A DNA stretch of 64,000 bases, from assembly GCA_022316685.1 (NCBI GenBank), contig JAKJHU010000823.1:1-64000 (forward strand). Reading direction: 5' to 3'. A program made the translations under genes and the position numbers. This document shows positions 12,536-25,714 of this stretch, one piece after another. The notes under the pieces were generated by a model that saw only the letters and a list, made by a program, of their open reading frames with translations, made no database searches and was not told the origin of the DNA. Numbering within the stretch: the first letter of the stretch is position 1; every line of letters begins with the position of its first letter. The DNA comes from Progne subis subis. Its lineage: Eukaryota > Chordata > Aves > Passeriformes > Hirundinidae.

Positions 12536-13655
12536 AGGAAAAAAATTCCCAAAAAAAGCCTTAAAAACAGCCGAGGACTATTTCGGATGTGAATTTTTCC
12601 CATTATTCCTAAAAAAGCCAGTTTTCCTGTTATCCCTAAAAAGCACCGTGGAGAAGAGGAGCAGGGAATGATCCCACACTTCTCCCGCTCCCCCCTTTAA
12701 TTGGTTGCTCCGGAGTTCAAAACTCTGGGAAATTACTTTTTCCGTAGCTCCTAATTAAGCCGTGGAATTCAGCAGCGCAGCCAAATCCCATAAATAGGTT
12801 CAAAGAAGAATTTTATATGAGTTCAAGGAGGACAAGAGCTTTCAAACGGGATATTCCAAGGTTAGGAAATCCCCAGGAGCAGGGAAAGGATCACCCTGCT
12901 CCTCCCTGAGTGGTTTTCCCCTTTTTTTTGGAGGAATTTTTTTTGCTGCCGAGAACGGAACGAAGCCGCGGAAAACATTCCTACCCCTCCCATCTCCCAT
13001 CGTCCCACTTTGCATCCGTGCCTTTGGCATCGTCCCATCCCTTCTGGCCTGGAGGACACAGGGATAAGACTCCCAAAAAAAAAAAAAAAAAAAAAAAAAA
13101 TTTCCAAAAAACCCTGGAGGCTTCAAAGAGCAGCTTCCAAAAAAAGGGAAAGGACGGATTTTTTTTCTTTCCCCGCGTTATCGCTTTCCGACGCTCCCGA
13201 TCCGAACTTCACAGCGCCGGCGTCTCCTTTAAACTCCAAGGGGGGAAAGAAAAAAAAAAAAAAAATTAAGGAATTTAGGAAGCTGCTGGAGAGCTGATAA
13301 GGAACACAGCCCGGGATGAGCGGAGAATCCGCGTGAAAGCGGCGGAATCGCCAGGATGACCTCGAGCCTCTCAAAGGGAGCTCTGGAATTTTATCCGGAG
13401 GCTTTCGTGATCCGATATCTCTCCCGACGCCAATTAATCGCTCTCTTAGCCTCTTGCCTTATTAAACCTCGGAGAGGTCAAGGGCTTGGGGATATCAGCC
13501 CTGGAAAAGTTTGGATTTAAAGGGAACGGTGCAAATGAGGACGGAAGGATGGGAATTCTTTTCGCCGAGAGGTGGGAGAGGGAGCAGGACTGGGATGGAG
13601 CTGGAGGAGTTGTTTCCCATCCCGAAATGGTGGGAGAGGAGCTGGAGGACACCAC
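12536..13655. other. Non-repetitive sequence with A-rich tracts
   Basis: A runs lie at about 13074-13100 and 13249-13265. The stretch near 13380-13450 (with CCAATTAATCGCTCTC) looks unlike its surroundings and could be conserved non-coding DNA, which cannot be tested here. Confidence 0.35.
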
Positions 13656-13937
13656 GGGATGGGATGGGATGGGATGGGATGGGATGGGATGGGATGGGAT
13701 GGGATGGGATGGGATGGGATGGGATGGGATGGGATGGGATGGGATGGGATGGGATGGGATGGGATGGGATGGGATGGGATGGGATGCGATGGGATGGGAT
13801 GGGATGGGATGGGATGGGATGGGATGGGATGGGATGGGATGGGATGGGATGGGATGGGATGGGATGGGATGGGATGGGATGGGATGGGATGGGATGGGAT
13901 GGGATGGGATGGGATGGGATGCGATGGGATGGGATGG
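13656..13937 (+). repeat. (GGGAT)n microsatellite, about 56 copies
   Basis: Near-perfect pentamer array on the + strand. The variant GCGAT occurs at 13786 and again at 13921, 135 bp (27 units) apart, consistent with an internal block duplication. It gives open frames in all phases that are not genes. Confidence 0.98.
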
Positions 13938-15016
13938 AAAGAGGAGCTGGAAATCCCAGGGAAGGGGCTGGGGGGGGTGTGCAGGATGCCCATCCAACAT
14001 CTCCTCCAAGGCTCTGGGACAGCATTCCCAAAAAACCCCTCTGTTTCAATGGATAAGAAGCCTCATGAACTGAAGATGTCCCAGGAGATCCATTATCCCA
14101 GGATAACTTTGTGATCCATTATCCAAGGTTTTTTTTATAAATCTTTAGGTTGTCTTTGGTTTCCATCCAAACCAAATCCAAACTGGATCCAAAGCAATGG
14201 ATCCAAATTCCGCCTTTCCAATCGAGAGGACATCTTCCCTTGACTTTTCCTCTTGGAAAAGCCACATTCCCGGGGCTTGTGGGGCAATTTTGGGATGGGA
14301 AGAGCCGGTTTTCCAACCTCCAAGGTGCAGGTTGGGTGAAGCTGGAGCAGATGGTTCCCACCTTGAGGATGGATCATTTTGGACGGTGGCGTTCCATGAA
14401 ACCCCACTCCTCAAATCAGCTGATTTGCTCCCAAATCCCGAATTTTCATCCCTGAACTTCCCAGAAATCGGAGCGAAGATTATCCAAGTGGGACTTGCCA
14501 ACACTGACTCAAGCACTTCCCAAAAATACCTAACAAATTAATCTCGTTTTGCTTTCCCAATCGGAATCTTCCGAGGAAAAGACGATTAATGGGAATAAGC
14601 TCTTTGGAAACGGGGAATATTGAGAGGAATGCTTTGAACTCTGAGCCAAAAGCCCGGGAACAAGCAACAGCCGGCATCAATCCCAGAAAAATCCAGAGCG
14701 ATCAGAACTGAGGGAAGAAAGTTTCCCCCCCGCCCCGAAAATTCCTGCAGAAAAAGGAATTCTGCCAATCCCAGGTGCCCCCATTTCACATTCCGTGTAA
14801 AGAAAATCGTCAGGGACCAGAAATCCAACACCACAAAAACTCCTGGCCAGAAAACTCCGTAAAAATATTGGAAAGGATGTTATTTTCCCTTTTTTCCCCC
14901 CCGGAATTCCCGGTGGTTTTGCTGCTGCCTTGTGAGAGGGATTCGTGCAGGAAATCACTGTGGCTCAGCTAAACTGTTTTTATTTTCTTTTAATCCCAAG
15001 TTTTTGCCTTCTTGGA
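13938..15016. other. Non-repetitive sequence
   Basis: A short direct repeat (GATCCATTATCC) sits near 14088-14125. No gene recognised. Confidence 0.4.
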
Positions 15017-15265
15017 TCATCAGGACACAGGGAATGGCTTCCCACTGCCAGAGGGCAGGGAAAGATGGGATATTGGGAAGGAATTCCTCCTTGAAGAGGG
15101 TGGAGAGGCCCTGGAATTGTGGAAGATGGAATTCCCAGAGAAACTGTGGCTGACCCATCCCTGGAATTGTCCAAAGCCAGGCTGGAGCAACTTGGGATAG
15201 TGGAAGGCGTCCAGGGGGACTGGGTGGGATTTTCCTTTCCCACCCAAACCATTCCATGATTGATA
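15017..15265 (+). mobile_element. CR1 LINE 3' fragment
   Basis: From AGGACACAGGGAATGGCTTC to CACCCAAACCATTCCATGAT, with the tail intact. Confidence 0.88.
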
Positions 15266-17173
15266 TCCCTGATTTTTCCCTAAGCATGGGGTGTTCTTTT
15301 AAGGGAAAAAAGGCCAAGTTTGGCTTTTTGGGGCAGAGGCAGCTGGGGGGAGGCAGACAGGGAGAGGAGCAGGGAAAAATTCCGGTGGCAGCTGCCGAAT
15401 CCCGACCCTCCTCCCCACATCCCCACATGTCCAAAACACCCTTTCCTTGAACTCCTGCTTTTCAACTGCTTAGGGAAAAACCTTATTTCCGTTAAAAAAA
15501 CCCAAAAATTCAGTTTGTCCCAATCCCCAGGGAAAAAAGATTCAATTTAAAGCTTTAAACTTAAAAAGGTGGAGCCTGGATGGAGGAAAAGCCCAAATGT
15601 GGGTGAAGGTTGGAAAAGTGGGATCCCCAAAGCCACAGAGGTGGGAAAACAGCAGGAAAAGGACAAAAAAAATTCCAACAAAACAGTAAAAATCCACTTT
15701 TTGCGGGGGGATGGGGTGGAATTCAAGAGGTATCAGAGCATGGGAGGTCGATATTTTATGGATTTAACATGGGGAAAATAAAACCTAAATACACATCCTT
15801 AAATTAAATTCCAGAATGGAATAACTTTAAATCCCAGTTCCAAGCCTGCCTTCCCTGAGATTTCCCACTGTGGAGGGGTGGGGAAAAAAAAGGAATGGCA
15901 GAAAACAAGGAATAATCCCCAACAAACCTAAGGGAAAAGCAGCACCGAGGACAAACTTGGAAGAAGTTTTGTTTTCCTTCCGAGAGGAGGAAAGCGAGGC
16001 TCGGAGCACATCCCGTGCTTTTTGAACTCCAAAATATTCGTGGAATGAGGTCGGGGAAAAAGAGCAGGGAACTACGAACTGCGAATGTGAGCCGGAGAGA
16101 AAAATATTCCTCCTCCTCCTCCTCCTCCTCCTCCCTCCTTGGCCAGAGCCACAGCAAACATCGGGCACGGCTCCTCCGGGGGGGGGTTGAATTCCTTGGA
16201 AATCCTGAGCTGGGGCTTTGGATTGGTTTTTCCCTGTCCTGGGGAAGCGGCAGCTGGCTGGGAGCAGGTGATTCCGAGGCCACCTGTCGCCATTCGATTC
16301 CCCCCACCACGGCTGGGATCGGGATGAGGGAGGAATCCGGGAGGAGGAGGAATCCGGGAGGAGGAGGAGGATTTGGGATGAAAACAAGGAATCCTTGTTT
16401 CCCCAGGAACGCCAGCTCCGTTTAACTCCCTGTGGAATTCGATCCCTGAAAAAAAAAAACCAACCAATCCCTGGGAGGACGGGAGCAATTAGAAGGTGTA
16501 AAATGAGATGACCTCCGAAATATCCGATGACCTCCCGCTCCTTCTCCGAGAGGGAGAAAAACACGGAAGCGGCTCTCCCCCTCTCCCCCTCTTCCCGACA
16601 GCGCTGCCGGGATATTTTTAGGACTGGGAGATAAGGCTGGAAAACATTCCGAGCTCCAAGACGGGCGCTCCAGACAGCAAATCCCATTTGGGAAAAGAAC
16701 TTCCCCCCACTCTCCCTCAACCGCCTCAAAATCCTTCAATCCTTTGCAGGAGGAAAATTACGGGATCCGCGCGGCTGCCGGAGTTTGTGCTGCTTCCCCG
16801 CTCCCTTTTCCGCCTCCAAATCCAAGGGAAAAAAAAAAATAAAGAGCCAGGATTGTTCCCGGGGACACGAGCAGGGAGGAAAAGCGGAGGGGGAAAATGG
16901 AGGGAAGCGTTAGTTATCCGTGCGGAAACCATGCCATATGTTCCGTGGATATAAATCGCTCCGATGGCGTGACTCGTGCCCGGGATCCGTGATCCCAGGG
17001 CTCGGCACAGTTGGTGCGGAATCTGTCGTTCTGGCTGCCAGGAGGACGGGAAGGGAGGTGGGGAAAAAAGCGGGATGTTCCCCGGCTTTTCCCCCCCTTT
17101 CTCCCAAACCTTCTCCGCATCCGGGGGAAACATCGATCCGCGCCTTCCCGCTGGAGCTGTGGGAAGCGGGAAA
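15266..17173. other. Non-repetitive sequence, some trinucleotide runs
   Basis: (TCC)n lies at 16109-16138, with a diffuse GGA-rich stretch near 16325-16372. No coding exon recognised in 1.9 kb. Confidence 0.4.
16109..16138. repeat. (TCC)n microsatellite
   Basis: About nine TCC triplets in a row. Confidence 0.9.
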
Positions 17174-17680
17174 AGGGGGGAATTCTGTCCTGCTGAGGTG
17201 AGATCCCACCTGGAATTCTGCATCCAGCTCTGTGGGGCCCAACAGCAGGAGGATGTGGAGGTGTTTGAGCGAATCCAGAGGAGGGCACGGAGATGGCTCC
17301 GAGGGCTGGAGAAAGGCTGGGAGAGCTGGGAATGTCCAGCCTGGAGAAGTCAAGGATCCAGGGAAACCTCAGAGCCCCTCCCAGTTCCCAAAGAGTCTCC
17401 AGGAGAGCTGGAGAGGGACTTGGGACAAGGGATGGAGGGACAGGACACAGGGAATGGTTCAAACTGGCAGAGGGAATTTGGGATATTGGGAAGGAATTCT
17501 TCCCTGTGAGGGTGATGAGGGGCTGGAATGAAATTCCCAGAGAAGCTGTGGCGGCCCCTGGATCCCTGGGATTGTCCAAGGCCAGGAACTGGAGCACTCT
17601 GGGGTAGCGAGAGGTGTCCCTGCCCATGGAATTCCATGGTCTTTAAAGCCCCTTTCCGCCCAAAGCATTCCATGATTTCG
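17174..17680 (+). mobile_element. CR1 LINE 3' fragment, about 505 bp
   Basis: GGGGGGAATTCTGTCCTGCT to CGCCCAAAGCATTCCATGAT; the block order is complete. Confidence 0.9.
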
Positions 17681-19498
17681 TGCTGCTGTCAAGCCCCGCT
17701 CGGAGCATCCGGAGTTTGTATCCAGAGCTTTGGGAGCCACGAATGAATCCATCCTCACATTCCAGTGGATCCCAGCAGATCCAGTTCCCTCTGGATGCTG
17801 CAGAAAATCCCCTCCAAACCCATCCCTGGAGCTCCGAGGGTTCCCACAGGGAATAAACGATCTCGTTCCAAAGTTTTAGAGCGAATTCAAACACGCCAAA
17901 TCCAGCACCAGACCAGCTCGTGAACTCCGAGGAAAATTCCAAACAGGCCCCAATATCCTGGAAACTTCAAAAAAAAAAAAAAACACACCCCAAAAAACCC
18001 CCCAAAAACCTGGAATGCCAAAAACATTTTTTGTTCGTTTTGTTTTTGTTCTGTGGTGTTTTTTTTTTTTTTTTCATCCATGGATTAAACCGTGGATATT
18101 TCGCTTCGGGAACCAAATCAGGGAACTCGGTAGCCAACATTCCACCTAAGAACGCTCCTTTGGCACCGGAATCGTGCGAGGAACCCGAACGCTTCCGCCT
18201 TCCGCTGCCCCTTGGAAGGAACTTTGCCGAAGGAATTCCCAAAGAGCCAAACCCCATCCCAAACCCACCCCGGGAGAGTGACTTGGCAGGTGCCGGAGCA
18301 TCTGCTGCTTCCAGAGGCTCCTCTGGCAGGAGGAGTGGATTCCAGAGGCTCACACCCTTTGGATACTCCTCAAAACTTGGCCTGGAGGGGGGGGAGCAGC
18401 CGGGATGGGGAAAGGCTCGTTTTCCACCAAAAAAAACCCAAAAAACCTTGGATATTTCTGCTACGGGAGCTTCCCTAGGCACAGGAGGAAAGGAAACCTC
18501 AGCGTCCCGACCGGAGCGGGAAAAAGGAAGAAGGAATTTAGGATGAGGATGCAGCGATTCAGGAAAAGAGAATTTTCCCTGCCCAAAAAAAGCCTTTTCC
18601 AAGGTTTCAGTCCTTATTCCAGGTGGGAGACGGGAAACTGCAGTTTCCCAATACCGTTTTTTTCCCCCTGTTGTTTCCCTAATATTTTAGGCTGGATTTG
18701 GAGGTTCCTTTCCTCCCTCCAAGCACAGGGAACTTGGAATTCTCCCATTCAGCGTCCAAATTCCGCGATCTCCAAGGATGGACATCTCCCTCTGGTCAAA
18801 AAAAACGTGGAAAACGACCAACGGGAGATCCTTCCATGCTGCAGCCGTGCATCTTTTCCATGGAAAATCCTGGTTTTCCCTTCCCCACCATCCCTTCAGG
18901 TGGAAGAGGACCCTTGGATCCATTCCCAGCCTCCTCTCCGGGCTGGAGGAACTCGTCGAGCATCAATCGGAATCCGCAGCGGATCCATCTGGGAGAGGCT
19001 CTCCCCCACTCCCAGTTATCCGACGGTTGGGGTGACATTCCGGGAATGATCCGGCACCATCTGGGCCGGAGCTTCGGCTCTGCACCGGAGCCATTCCCAC
19101 AGCCCAGTCCTGGGTGCTGAATCCAGGAGAGATCCCAGCGATCCAACTTTTCCACGCTCTGTCCGTTGGGAATCCGCAGAGATCTCTGCGATCCAAAGGT
19201 ATCCATACACGGTTCCGTTATCTCCAGCGGGGAGAAAAGCAGGAAAAATCCATCGGGAAAGCTCCCAGATTGTCCGGACTCTGGAAGTGGGATCTGTCAC
19301 GCTCCTTCTTCCGTGCCGTGGCCTTCATTCCCATTTTTCCGAGGGTTTTGTGGGCAGGAATTCAGTTTGGAGGATTTGGAGCTGTCCCTGTGCTGTCTCC
19401 AACCTGGAAAAATTTGGCTTCAGCCCTGTATTTCTCCTCCCTTCTCCGGCCAGGGAATGTGGGAGCTGGAATAAACCCATCCCGGTCCTCACAAGGAG
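17681..19498. other. Non-repetitive sequence with an A/T inverted pair
   Basis: Contains A15CAC at 17969-17986 facing GTGT16 at 18056-18074. No gene recognised. Confidence 0.4.
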
Positions 19499-20155
19499 CC
19501 ATGGAATAGTTTGGACAGCAAGGATCACGGAATCCCACCCTTTTCCATGGGCAGGAACATCTTCCACTAGCCCAGGTTGCTCCAAACTGGCCTTGGACGC
19601 TTCCAGGGATCCAGGGGCAGCCACAGATTGTCTGGGAATTCCATTCCAACTCTTCACCACCCTCACAGGGAGGAATTCCTTCCCAAATCTCATCCATCCC
19701 TGCCCTCTGGCTGTGGGAAGCCATTCCCAGTGTCCTGTCCCTCCATCCCTTGTCCAAATTCCCTCTCCAGCTCTCCTGGAGCCCCTTCAGGCACTGGAAG
19801 GGGCTCTGAGCTTTCCTTGGATCCTTCTCTTCTCCAGGCTGGACATTCCCAGCTCTCCAAACCTTGCAGCATCTCCGTGTCCTCCTCTGGATCTGCTCCA
19901 GCAGCTCCACACCCTCCTGATGTTGGACCCCAGAGCTGGATGCAGAATTCCAGGTGGGATCTCACCTGAGCAGGTCAGAGGGGCAGAATTCCCTCCTTTC
20001 CTGCTTCCCCACCACGGGATGAGCCCAGGACACCGGGAATTTCTGGGATGTGAGCGCACACGGATGGGGCATGTCCCGTTTTTCACCCACCAACACCCAG
20101 AATTCCTTCTCCTTGGAAGTGCTCTCCATCCCTTCACCCCCCAGCCTGGATCCAG
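19499..20155 (-). mobile_element. CR1 LINE 3' fragment, about 650 bp
   Basis: The longest minus-strand copy. It starts at GCCATGGAATAGTTTGGACA and reaches CACCCACCAACACCC and CTCTCCATCCCTTCACCC, in the region I take as the end of the second CR1 reading frame. Confidence 0.88.
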
Positions 20156-21137
20156 GAGCAGGAGGACTTTTCCATACTTCCCTCCATCCTTGCTCATCCA
20201 GGAGAGGGTTTGGGATGCTGAAATCCTTTTTTCTTTTTTTTTTTCCAAACAGGAATTCTCCAGCCGTGCTGAGGCCATAACAGGATATTCCAGAGCCGAA
20301 GGGACCCTCTGGAGAACAGCAGGAGAGGCCCCACGTGTTCCTCTCCCCTTGAGCCTCCTGCATCCGTCACTTCCCAAAATCCAAGGAACTGGCTGCAGCC
20401 GCCTCGGGGTTTCCTGGGAGCCGCTCCCCCAATCCCAGCTGTTGATCCCGGTTATGGAGATTTCGTGTCCATCCCATCCCATGGGATCGATGGGGCCCGA
20501 GGATCCGAACCCTCCGGAGGACTCCGACCGGGAAAAAGCACGGAAAGCAGCCGTTAAAATCCCGTTTTCCCGGGGTTTGGAAGTGGGCCGGCCACAACCA
20601 GCCCACTTTATCAACAGCTCCATGCTGATTCCAAAATTATATCCATTGCTTTTGTTCCTGTTCCTCCTCCTCCTCCAAAATTCCGGGAGAGCCAGGCGGG
20701 AATGAAAGAGCCGCGCTCGTTAATTCGGGATTAAACACAAAAGGAACGGGGGGGGAAAAGAAAAAAAATCACAGGGGCCTCCAACCTCCTGGATTTTTCC
20801 ATTCATCCCCAGCTATTCCGGGCTCTGCCTGCTGCTGGGAGCCTTCGGAGAAAAGCAAAATCCGATGGTTCCGTGGGCACCGCCCCGAAAATTACCCGGA
20901 ATGGCAGCGGCTCCTCCTTCCCTGTGGCAGCTCCTGGGATAATTCCTTGCTCCTGCTGGGAGCCCAAGAAAAGAATTTTGGGGGTTTTTTTTGGGTAATA
21001 TCCGTGTTTTTGCTATTGAGGGATCGGCACCGGCTCGCTGGGAATTGCGTCGGCGATAAACGGAGAAAAATCCCTGAGCGCCCTTAGGTCTCGATTCCGT
21101 GTTACGGGTGGATGGAAAACGCTCCTGGGATTCAAGA
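20156..21137. other. Non-repetitive sequence
   Basis: No gene recognised; a T run lies near 20227-20243. Confidence 0.4.
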
Positions 21138-23058
21138 GCCGAGGTTTGGATCCTAAAAGCTGAGGGTTTGATCCCAAACCTGAGGTTTTGATCTTAAAAT
21201 CAGAGGTTTTCATCCCAAACCTGAGGTCTGGATCCTAAAAACTGGGATTTGGATCTCAGAGCGGATGTTTTCATCCTAAACTTGAGGTTTGGATCCCAGA
21301 CTGAAGGTTTTGGTCCCAAACCAGAGATTTGGATACTAAACCTGAATTTTTGATCCCAAACTTGAGGTTTTGATCCTGAACTTGAGATTTCGATTCTAAA
21401 CCGGAGGTTTTGATCCCAAACCTGAGGTTTTCCTCCTGAAATCTTAAGCTTTGCTTCTAGAATTTGAGGTTTTGATTCCAAACTTGAGATTTTGATCCTA
21501 AACCTGAGGTTTTGATCCTAAAATCAGAGCTTTTGATCCTAAATCTTAAATTTTGATCCCCATCTTGAGTTTTGGATACTAAACCAGAGGTTTCAATCCT
21601 AAAATCAGAGGTTTTGATCCTAAATCTTTATTTTTGATCCCAAACCTGAGGTTTCAATCCTAAAATCAGAGGTTTTGATCCTAAATCTTTATTTTTGATC
21701 CCAAACCTGAGGTTTCAATCCTAAAATCAGAGGTTTTGACCCTAAATCTGAAGTTTTGATCACAAACCTGAGGTTTTCCTCCTGAAATCTTCAGTTTTGC
21801 TTCTGGAATTTGAGGGTTTGATCCCAAACTTGAGGTTTTTGATCCTAAACCTGAGGTTTTGATCCCAAACTTGAGGTTTGGATACTAATCCTGAGGTTTT
21901 GATCCTAAACCAGAGGTTCTAATCCCAAACCTGAGGTTTTCCTCCTGAAATCTTAGGCTTTGCTTCTGGAATTTGCGGGTTTAATCCCAAACTTGAGGTT
22001 TTGATCCTAAACCTGAGGGTTTGATCCTAAAATCAGAGCTTTTGATCCTAAATCTTAAATTTTGATCCCAAACCTGAGGCTTTCCTCCTGAAATCTTCGG
22101 GTTTGCTTCTGGAATTTGAGGGTTTGATCCCAAACTTGAGATTTTGATCCTAAACCTGAACTTTTGATCCCAAACCTGAGGGTTTTGATCCTAAATCTGA
22201 GATTTGGATCCTAAACCGGAGGTTTTGATCCCAAACCTGAGGTTTTCCTCCCGAAATCTTAGGCTTTGCTTCTGGAATTTGCGGGTTTGATCCCAAACTT
22301 GAGATTTTGATCCTAAACCTGAGGTTTTGATCCTAAAATCAGAGCTTTTGATCCTAAATCTTAAATTTTGATCCCAAACTTGAGATTTTGATCCTAAACC
22401 TGAGGTTTTGATCCTAAAATCAGAGCTTTTGATCCTAAATCTTAAATTTTGATCCCAAACCTGAGGTTTTGATCCCAAGCTTGAGCTTTGGATACTAAAC
22501 CAGAGGTTTCAATCCTAAAATCAGAGGTTTTGACCCTAAATCTGAAGTTTTGATCACAAACCTGAGGTTTTCCTCCTGAAATCTTCGGTTTTGCTTCTGG
22601 AATTTGAGGGTTTGATCCCAAACTTGAGGTTTGGATACTAAACCTGAGGTTTTGATCCTAAACCAGAGGTTCTAATCCCAAACCTGAGGTTTTCCTCCTG
22701 AAATCTTAGGCTTTGCTTCTGGAATTTGTGGGTTTGATCCCAAACTTGAGATTTTGATCCTAAACCTGAGGTTTTGATACTAAATCTTTGGTTTTGATCC
22801 CATACCTGAGGTTTTGATCCTAAAATCAGAGGGTTTGATCCTAAATCTTTAGTTTTGATCACAAACCTGAGGTTTTGATCCTAAATCTTTAGTTTTGATC
22901 CCAAACCTGAGGTTTCAATCCTAAAATCAGAGGTTTTGATCCCAAACTCGAGGTTTTTGATCCCAAACTTGAGGTTTTGATCCCAAACCTGAGGTTTCAA
23001 TGCTAAAATCAGAGGTTTTGATCCTAAATCTTAAATTTTGATCCCAAACCTGAGCTCT
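21138..23058. repeat. 20-bp minisatellite (GAGGTTTTGATCCYAAACCT), 1.9 kb
   Basis: About ninety diverged 20-21-bp monomers. A longer cassette containing TTTTCCTCCTGAAATCTT, GCTTTGCTTCTGGAATTTG and GGGTTTGATCCCAAACTTGA recurs several times, so there is a higher-order level. The same monomer family forms another array at 26786. Confidence 0.95.
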
Positions 23059-24140
23059 GATCCACCAAAAAGGCCCCAAACTGACGCCACCGTCGTCCTT
23101 GGTGGGCCCGGATTCGGGATTCGGGATTCATTCCAGCGAGGGCCATGATAAGAGGGACCCAGCGGCAGAGCTCGTTATCAGCTCTTAATTGATAACGGCC
23201 TTTAATTACCTAAATCCACTTAATAACTCATTTTCCTCGAACGAACCCGATCCACGGCTCCCACAGCGCCGATTCCGCTCGGATCCCGGGTTTTTCCCAC
23301 CCGCTTTTCGGGGATATCCCAAAACTTCCTGGGGCGGGAACGCGCAGGAACGCGAGGCGCTCCTCCGGTCTCCCAAAAACTCTTCCCCACATTCCCAGCT
23401 CGCCAACAACACGGGAAGAGCGATCCCGAGGTTTTTGGTCCCCCTGCACCTCCCTTCCCGGTTTTCCTCATCCCGAGGGATGCACATCCGACATTGATCC
23501 GCCTTTCCTTCGCTGTTGGGACGACGGGAAAACAAAGCTGGAAAACCAAGCTGGAATCTTCGCAGCTCCGTTAAATTCCAGTATTTTATCCGGAGAATCC
23601 CAAATCCTAACAGCAAGGACCGTGCCACGCGGGTGAGCCCGGAATTCCCGCCTGGAATTCCCGCCTGGAAGCTGGACCTAAAACGACTTTAAAAATTCCT
23701 ACAGAGATCCTGCATCATCTTGGGTCGATTTTTTTTTTTTTTGGATAAAAGGCAGGGAATAAAGGACGTTAAGCAAGGAAAAATCCTGGACAAATATGGA
23801 AAAAGGAAAAAAGGAGGAATATGGAATAAAAACGTGAGGATTTGCAGGGCGGAGAAGAGAACCGGGCTGGCAGCTCCACCTCCTAAGGGTTTTCCCAGCA
23901 AAAATCCTGAACTCTGACATTCCGAGCCACAGATTTCCCCCTCAGCTGAAAATAATTCCCTGTGGCGCCTCTCCCTGCAGGATTTTTCCAGGCTCTGGCA
24001 AAGAATTCCTAGGGAGTGCACATCCCATCCTTGTTTTCCCACATTTCATGGATACTTCCCTGATATTTTTTTTTTTTTTTTCAGCCAGAACCATAATTTT
24101 TGGGGAATATTTCTAAAATCTGCAGCCAGGAGGTGAAAGT
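23059..24140. other. Non-repetitive sequence with a GATA-motif dyad
   Basis: ATGATAAGAGGG, GTTATCA and TGATAAC cluster at 23143-23196, followed by TTTAATTACC. A T run lies near 23729-23743. No exon recognised. Confidence 0.35.
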
Positions 24141-24447
24141 TCATGGAATCACGGAACGGTTTGGGTTGGGAGAGACCTCGGAAGAGGATCCGATCCCACA
24201 CTTTTCCATGGGCAGGGACACCTCCCGTTATTCCAGGTTGCTCCAAGCCCTGTCCAACCTGGCCTTGGACACTTCCAGGGATGGAGCAGCCTCGGATTCC
24301 CTGGGAATTCCATTCCATTCCATCGCCCTCCCAGGGAAGAATTCCTTCCCAATATCCCAAATCCTCTCGGCTACTTTTAACCGTTCCCTGTGTCCTGTCC
24401 CTTTTCCAAAATCCCCTTTCCAGCTCTCCTGGAAACCCCTTGAGGGG
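24141..24447 (-). mobile_element. CR1 LINE 3' fragment
   Basis: TCATGGAATCACGGAACGGT opens the copy; it stops at the CAGCTCTCCTGGAAACCCC block. Confidence 0.88.
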
Positions 24448-24929
24448 AACCCTCCCAGGGAACAATTCCCGAAGCCTTCGGATCATGGGAACTCTCACCC
24501 CTGGCAAATTTCCAGCTCTCCCAGTGCTGTTTAATTCCCTAATATTTTTTTTCCACAGCTTCGTTAGGCAACCACACGCAAATCACTTCCCTTTTCTCTT
24601 TGCTTTCCACGGTTCAGAATTCCAGGAAAAGGCTGGGAACGCGCCGAAGACCGGAGCGCTTCCGTGTCAAGCCCAGGCACGGAACAAATCCTCCCAAATT
24701 AATTCCGAGCGCCCGGGGAACGACGCTCCAGGCACCTGCGCAACTCCCGGGCGTGTTGGGGATTAATTACCATAAATCCTGGATATTTATTACTTGAGTC
24801 AGGCAGGGAAATACTTGGAAAGCAGAGGAAGTGTCGGGGCGGGGGGAAAATTGATCCCAATCCTGTTTTATCCGATCCCATTTCTCCCGTGGCCGCAACA
24901 GGGACGGAAAATGCTTTAGAGCTGGAAAG
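24448..24929. other. Non-repetitive sequence
   Basis: Nothing recognised. Confidence 0.4.
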
Positions 24930-25370
24930 GGGGGAATTCTGCCCCTCTGACGGAATTCCCACCTGGAATTCTGCATCCAGCTCTGGGGCCCAACAGCAGG
25001 AGGATGTGGAGATGTTGGAGCAGATCCAGAGGAGGACATGGAGATGCTCCAAGGGCTGGAGAAAGGCTGGGAGAGCTGGGAATGTCCAGCCTGGAGAAGC
25101 CAAGGATCCAGGGAAATGTCAGAGCTCCTTACAGTTCCCAAAGGTGCTCCAGGAGAGCTGGAGAGGGACTTGGGACAAGGGATGGAGGGACAGGACACAG
25201 GGAATGGTTCAAACTGGCAGAGGGAATTTGGGATATCGGGAAGGAATTCCTCACTGTGAGGGTGGGAAGGGGCTGGGATGGAATTCCCAGAGAAGCTGTG
25301 GCCACCCCTGGTCCAAAGCCAGGTTGGAGCAACCTGGGATAGGGATTTTCCCTTCCATCCCAAACCATGG
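24930..25370 (+). mobile_element. CR1 LINE 3' fragment
   Basis: GGGGGGAATTCTGCCCCTCT to TTCCATCCCAAACCATGGG; the last tail repeat is lost. Confidence 0.88.
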
Positions 25371-25714
25371 GTTTGAGCATTTGATGAAGCTTTTCCATGA
25401 AATTTCCATGAAATTTCCCATGATTCGATGAAGATTTTTTTCCACTCCCAGAGGGGAGGGAAAAAAAAAAAAAAAAAAGGAATTTTTTTCAAGCCTGGAA
25501 TTGTTGATCCTGTTGAAACTCCCACCTGGATCTGGATCAACCCTAAAAACCGCCTCATCCCTCCCATCCCTTAAGGACAAAGAGGATGGCCTGGAATTTC
25601 TCCATCTTTCCATTCCCCAGCACCATGGGAACCTCACCCCATTCCCAGACCACGGCATTCCAGTGGAAATCCTTCTCTTCCCGATGTTTTATCCACGGGG
25701 TGGATGGGCAGAGC
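25371..25714. other. Non-repetitive spacer with a poly-A run
   Basis: An A run lies at about 25461-25478; otherwise unremarkable. Confidence 0.4.

Noticed and set aside
13656..13937. Telomeric repeat
   Set aside because: The unit is GGGAT, not TTAGGG, and no TTAGGG run was seen anywhere in the window.
13446..14114. Open frames encoding WDGMG or IPSHP repeats
   Set aside because: Translation of the GGGAT microsatellite in every phase.
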